Positions 61,805 to 64,000 of a DNA stretch of 64,000 nucleotides are shown here, piece after piece. The notes under the pieces were generated by a model that was not told the DNA's origin, did not search any database, and saw only the letters and a list, made by a program, of their open reading frames with translations. This DNA comes from JACXVD01 sp020446665 (lineage in GTDB: Bacteria > Pseudomonadota > Alphaproteobacteria > Sphingomonadales > Sphingomonadaceae). The translations under genes and the position numbers were made by a program. How positions within the stretch are numbered: the first letter of the stretch is position 1; each line of letters opens with the position of its first letter. The stretch lies in contig JAWKXQ010000008.1 of assembly GCA_041396905.1 (NCBI GenBank), forward strand, positions 1 through 64,000, in the 5' to 3' direction.

Positions 61805-61832
61805 AAAAAAGGGGCCGGATTGCTCCGGCCCC
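61805..61832 (-). terminator. Rho-independent terminator of the OmpA gene
   Basis: GGGGCCGGA (61811-61819) pairs with TCCGGCCCC (61824-61832), loop TTGC. On the minus strand the stem is followed by T6 (complement of 61810-61805). It lies 27 bases after the stop of the leftward OmpA gene and may also slow queC transcripts from the other side. Confidence 0.9.
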
Positions 61833-61858
61833 TCTCTAAGTAGTCGCTGGTGTAGCGA

Positions 61859-62971
61859 TTACATGCCCGAACCCGGACCGTAGGTGATTTCCACGCGACG
61901 GTTCTGCAGTTCGCGAACGCCGTCGGCGGTCGGAACGCGCGGGTTGGCTTCACCGAAGGCTTCACCAGTGATCGCGCCGTCCGGAACGCCGCGACCCGTG
62001 AGATATTCACGGACCGATGCATTACGACGAGCTGCCAGGCCGAGGTTGTACTGCACCGAGCCGGAACGGTCAGTGTAGCCAGCCAGCATGACAGGAACGT
62101 TAGCACAGTTCCGGTAAGCCGAAGCGGCGTTATCCAGCACGGTTGCAGCCTCAGGCGTGATGTCCGACTGATCCCAGTCGAAGAACACGATGTACGGGCC
62201 CTTGTTGCACACCGGCGGCGGAGGCGGCGGCGGCGGGGGCGGCGGAGGCGGCGGGGGAGGCGGCGGCGGGGGCGGCGGGGGCGGCGGCGGAGTCGGCGCA
62301 CCACCGAAGTTGTAGATCAGCGAGCCGAGAATGGAGTGCGAAGTCCACTTGGTGCTGATCGACTGGCCGAAACCATCCACCAGGTCCAGGCCCGGTGCGT
62401 TGAAGTAACGATACTTCAGGCCAACATCCCAGCTGTCCGACAGCGGGGCGCGAACGCCAGCCAGTGCCTGCCAAGCGAAACCGCTGTCGGAATCGTTGAG
62501 GCCAGGGCCTGCTGTGTTGACTGTGGTCGAAACGTCTACGCGAGCGACACCAACACCGCCGCCAACGAAGCCCTGCAGGCCGTCGTCGTCGCCGAAGTCA
62601 GCCAGCGCATTGACCATGAAGCTCAGTGCGTTCGCATCACCGGCTGCCGGGAACGAACCCGCGCCAGTAAGGGCGACACCCGAAGGGAAGCCACCGCGAG
62701 TGATCGCGACCACATCCGTGTCAGCTTCACGATAGCTGCCTTCAGCTTCGAGGCGCACAGGCCCGAAGTCGTAGCCGACGACACCACCAAAATCGAAACC
62801 GGTATCGGTTTCAATGCGACCGGCATCAACGATTGTGTTGATGTCCATGTCGAGGTCCTGAACGATCATCGCACCGCCATCTACCCCGACGTACCATTGG
62901 CCGTCGCGGGCAAGGGCAGGCGATGCAAGGGCCGTCGAGGCCATCGCTACACCTATCACTAGATTCCGCAT
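61859..62971 (-). CDS. OmpA-family outer-membrane protein
   Basis: This 370-residue precursor has a signal peptide (MRNLVIGVAMASTALASPAL), an N-terminal eight-stranded beta-barrel (YVGVDGGAMIVQDLDMDINT onward, with VGLKYRYFNAPGLDL) and a poly-proline linker of about 30 residues (coded by a GGC/GGC-like repeat at about 62213-62290). A C-terminal OmpA peptidoglycan-binding domain follows: PYIVFFDWDQSDITPEAATV, LAGYTDRSGSVQYNLGLAAR and NRRVEITYG. It anchors the outer membrane to the wall. GGGG lies nine bases before the ATG. An abundant surface protein in this group. Confidence 0.94.
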   Translation of the reverse strand: MRNLVIGVAMASTALASPALARDGQWYVGVDGGAMIVQDLDMDINTIVDAGRIETDTGFDFGGVVGYDFGPVRLEAEGSYREADTDVVAITRGGFPSGVALTGAGSFPAAGDANALSFMVNALADFGDDDGLQGFVGGGVGVARVDVSTTVNTAGPGLNDSDSGFAWQALAGVRAPLSDSWDVGLKYRYFNAPGLDLVDGFGQSISTKWTSHSILGSLIYNFGGAPTPPPPPPPPPPPPPPPPPPPPPPPPPPVCNKGPYIVFFDWDQSDITPEAATVLDNAASAYRNCANVPVMLAGYTDRSGSVQYNLGLAARRNASVREYLTGRGVPDGAITGEAFGEANPRVPTADGVRELQNRRVEITYGPGSGM

Positions 62972-63151
62972 TATAACTTTCCCCTTTTAGCGAAATTGAG
63001 CCACCGAGAGAAAGTTTCCTAACTTTTCCTTGGGTCTTAAGCAAGCAATCTATTTGAAGGAACTGTTGCAATAATGCCGCGATCCCGCTTCGTCAGTCGT
63101 GATTTTTAGGTGTCAGCCGCGTGGACAGGGTGGACCTGTTACAAATGATGG

Positions 63152-63556
63152 TCAGGTGGCCGGGAATATGCCGGCAATGCGTAGCGCCGAAATCAGGTTG
63201 TCTAAGGTATTGCGCGCTTCGACATCCACGACAGTGCCACCGGATGTGCTGTTTGGCGGGGTGGCGCGCTGCCAGGCACCGTTGTGCAAAATCCATTGAC
63301 CGGTCGACCGGTCAAGCAAACGCATGCCATCACGCGCGGTCACAAACAGCCATGTGCCAGCCTGCCAGCCTGCCAGTTCACCGGCATGTCCGGTCCAGCT
63401 ACCGGTCGGTGTGTCCGACACCAGCCAACATTCCCCTTCTGCTGGTGTGATGGGGGGAGCAGATGATTCACCTTCAATTGCGGCATGCAGCAACAGGTCT
63501 GCCCGTGATAGCGATTGGTTCACGATAAATTCCTTCTGCGCCTGGCCGGCAACCAT
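63152..63556 (-). CDS. DUF2793 protein, 5' end fused to a terminase fragment
   Basis: This 134-residue frame reads MVAGQAQKEFIVNQSLSRAD, AAIEGESSAPPITPAEGECW and GTWLFVTARDGMRLLDRSTG, the DUF2793 signature. Intact members usually have some ten more residues before AGQAQKEF, so the 5' end appears lost where it meets terminase sequence. In sphingomonad genomes I recall this gene as the last member of the GTA/phage tail cluster. Whether it is still translated, perhaps from ATG 63556 inside the terminase frame, is unclear. Confidence 0.75.
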   Translation of the reverse strand: MVAGQAQKEFIVNQSLSRADLLLHAAIEGESSAPPITPAEGECWLVSDTPTGSWTGHAGELAGWQAGTWLFVTARDGMRLLDRSTGQWILHNGAWQRATPPNSTSGGTVVDVEARNTLDNLISALRIAGIFPAT

Positions 63557-64000
63557 GGCTGTGCTGCGGGCCGCGCAGGCTTTCCGGTTCCGCCGCGGAA
63601 TAGAGCCGCGCTTGCGCGCCATTGGGCCAGCGGACCAGTTGCCGCGAAGGTTCAAAGCGCGGGCGCAGGCGGGGCGGAGCGATGGCCAGCAGCCCGCTTT
63701 CCCCCTCCACCATCACCTTGCGCGCTTCGCCCAGCGAGGCCGCGACCAGCGCGATGCGCGCAGCGGGATCATTTTCCGCAATCGCGCGCACCCATTCGGC
63801 CCCGGCGCGCGTCTTGCCAAAGCCGCGCCCGGCCATGATCAGCCAATATTGCCAGCTGCCCGATGGCGGCAATTGCGCCTCGCGCGCCCAGATCTGCCAG
63901 CGACAGGTAAAGGCGGCGCGCTGGCGCGTGGTCAGCCGGGCCAGTTCTTCAAGCCGGGCTTCAGGTTCCAGCCTGAGCAGCCATTCAGCCTTGCTGTTAC
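63474..64000 (-). pseudogene. Phage/GTA large terminase, 5' fragment
   Basis: The frame enters from the right edge (start not in window) and reads SKAEWLLRLEPEARLEELAR, RWQIWAREAQLPPSGSWQYW, then the Walker A region LIMAGRGFGKTRAGAEWVRA, RIALVAASLGEARKVMVEGE and RLYSAAEPESLRGPQ. After LRGPQH the similarity stops and the frame runs out in DUF2793 sequence. The Walker B Asp-Glu and the nuclease domain are missing. It is a GTA orfg2/gp2-type terminase cut just before motif B, joined to DUF2793 near 63566. A GTA-type deletion scar is the best reading. Confidence 0.82.

Overview
The window is a stretch of alphaproteobacterial chromosome. It is most likely from the Sphingomonadales, close to the Erythrobacteraceae: a GC-rich genome with a MipZ division ATPase, TonB-dependent receptor biology, an ExbB/ExbD/TonB operon, HAF-repeat and TIGR02999-type sigma/kinase genes, and gene-transfer-agent (GTA) type genes. 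No rRNA, tRNA or CRISPR array was seen.

Region 1 (about 1-10.7 kb) is accessory and visibly more A+T-rich than the rest. A LysR regulator faces a TonB-dependent receptor. Converging on the receptor is a tight four-gene operon: GPH-type symporter, acetoacetate-decarboxylase-fold enzyme, 3-hydroxyacyl-CoA dehydrogenase and TauD/TfdA dioxygenase. It reads as an uptake-plus-catabolism unit for an unidentified organic acid-like substrate. Next come about 1 kb without genes, a decayed tyrosine integrase (one in-frame stop, one frameshift) and a DUF3883 nuclease-like gene, which together look like the scar of an old island.

Region 2 (10.8-18.6 kb) is an envelope and signalling module. It holds an exported protein, a double-LCCL secreted protein overlapping a lipoprotein, a membrane Ser/Thr kinase with TPRs and an atypical catalytic loop, its ECF-like sigma factor, and a divergent HAF-repeat autotransporter.

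Region 3 (18.6-41 kb) is mostly housekeeping: a truncated response regulator, acs, glpD, panC, mipZ, a membrane J-domain gene, a phosphohexomutase, a MgtC/DUF4010 membrane protein, a ligase-associated Lhr-like helicase, tonB-exbB-exbD-exbD plus a third exbD, hom, two paralogous small secreted proteins, glpX, prs, a cupin lipoprotein, hisN (interrupted by a frameshift), a DUF2147 protein and a gamma-glutamylcyclotransferase-like gene.

Region 4 (41-64 kb) carries rpmI-rplT, an AraC regulator, an SH3 protein, pheST with an SDR gene translationally coupled to pheT, prfC, a hydrolase/PNPOx/EEP trio, and a nitrogen module glnK-amtB-glnK behind a near-consensus sigma-54 promoter. amtB carries a one-base frameshift. 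After that come a sterol-desaturase-like gene, a small phosphatase, a two-domain cold-shock protein with a Gly-rich tail, argD-argF-hslO, a DUF3617-like protein, queC and an OmpA protein. At the right edge the 5' part of a phage/GTA large terminase runs directly into a DUF2793 gene, which looks like a deletion scar of a GTA cluster.

Two conserved genes (hisN, amtB) are broken by a single G gained or lost in a short G run, so sequencing error should be excluded before either is called a pseudogene. Starts were chosen from Shine-Dalgarno positions and family N-termini, and several differ from the longest open frame.
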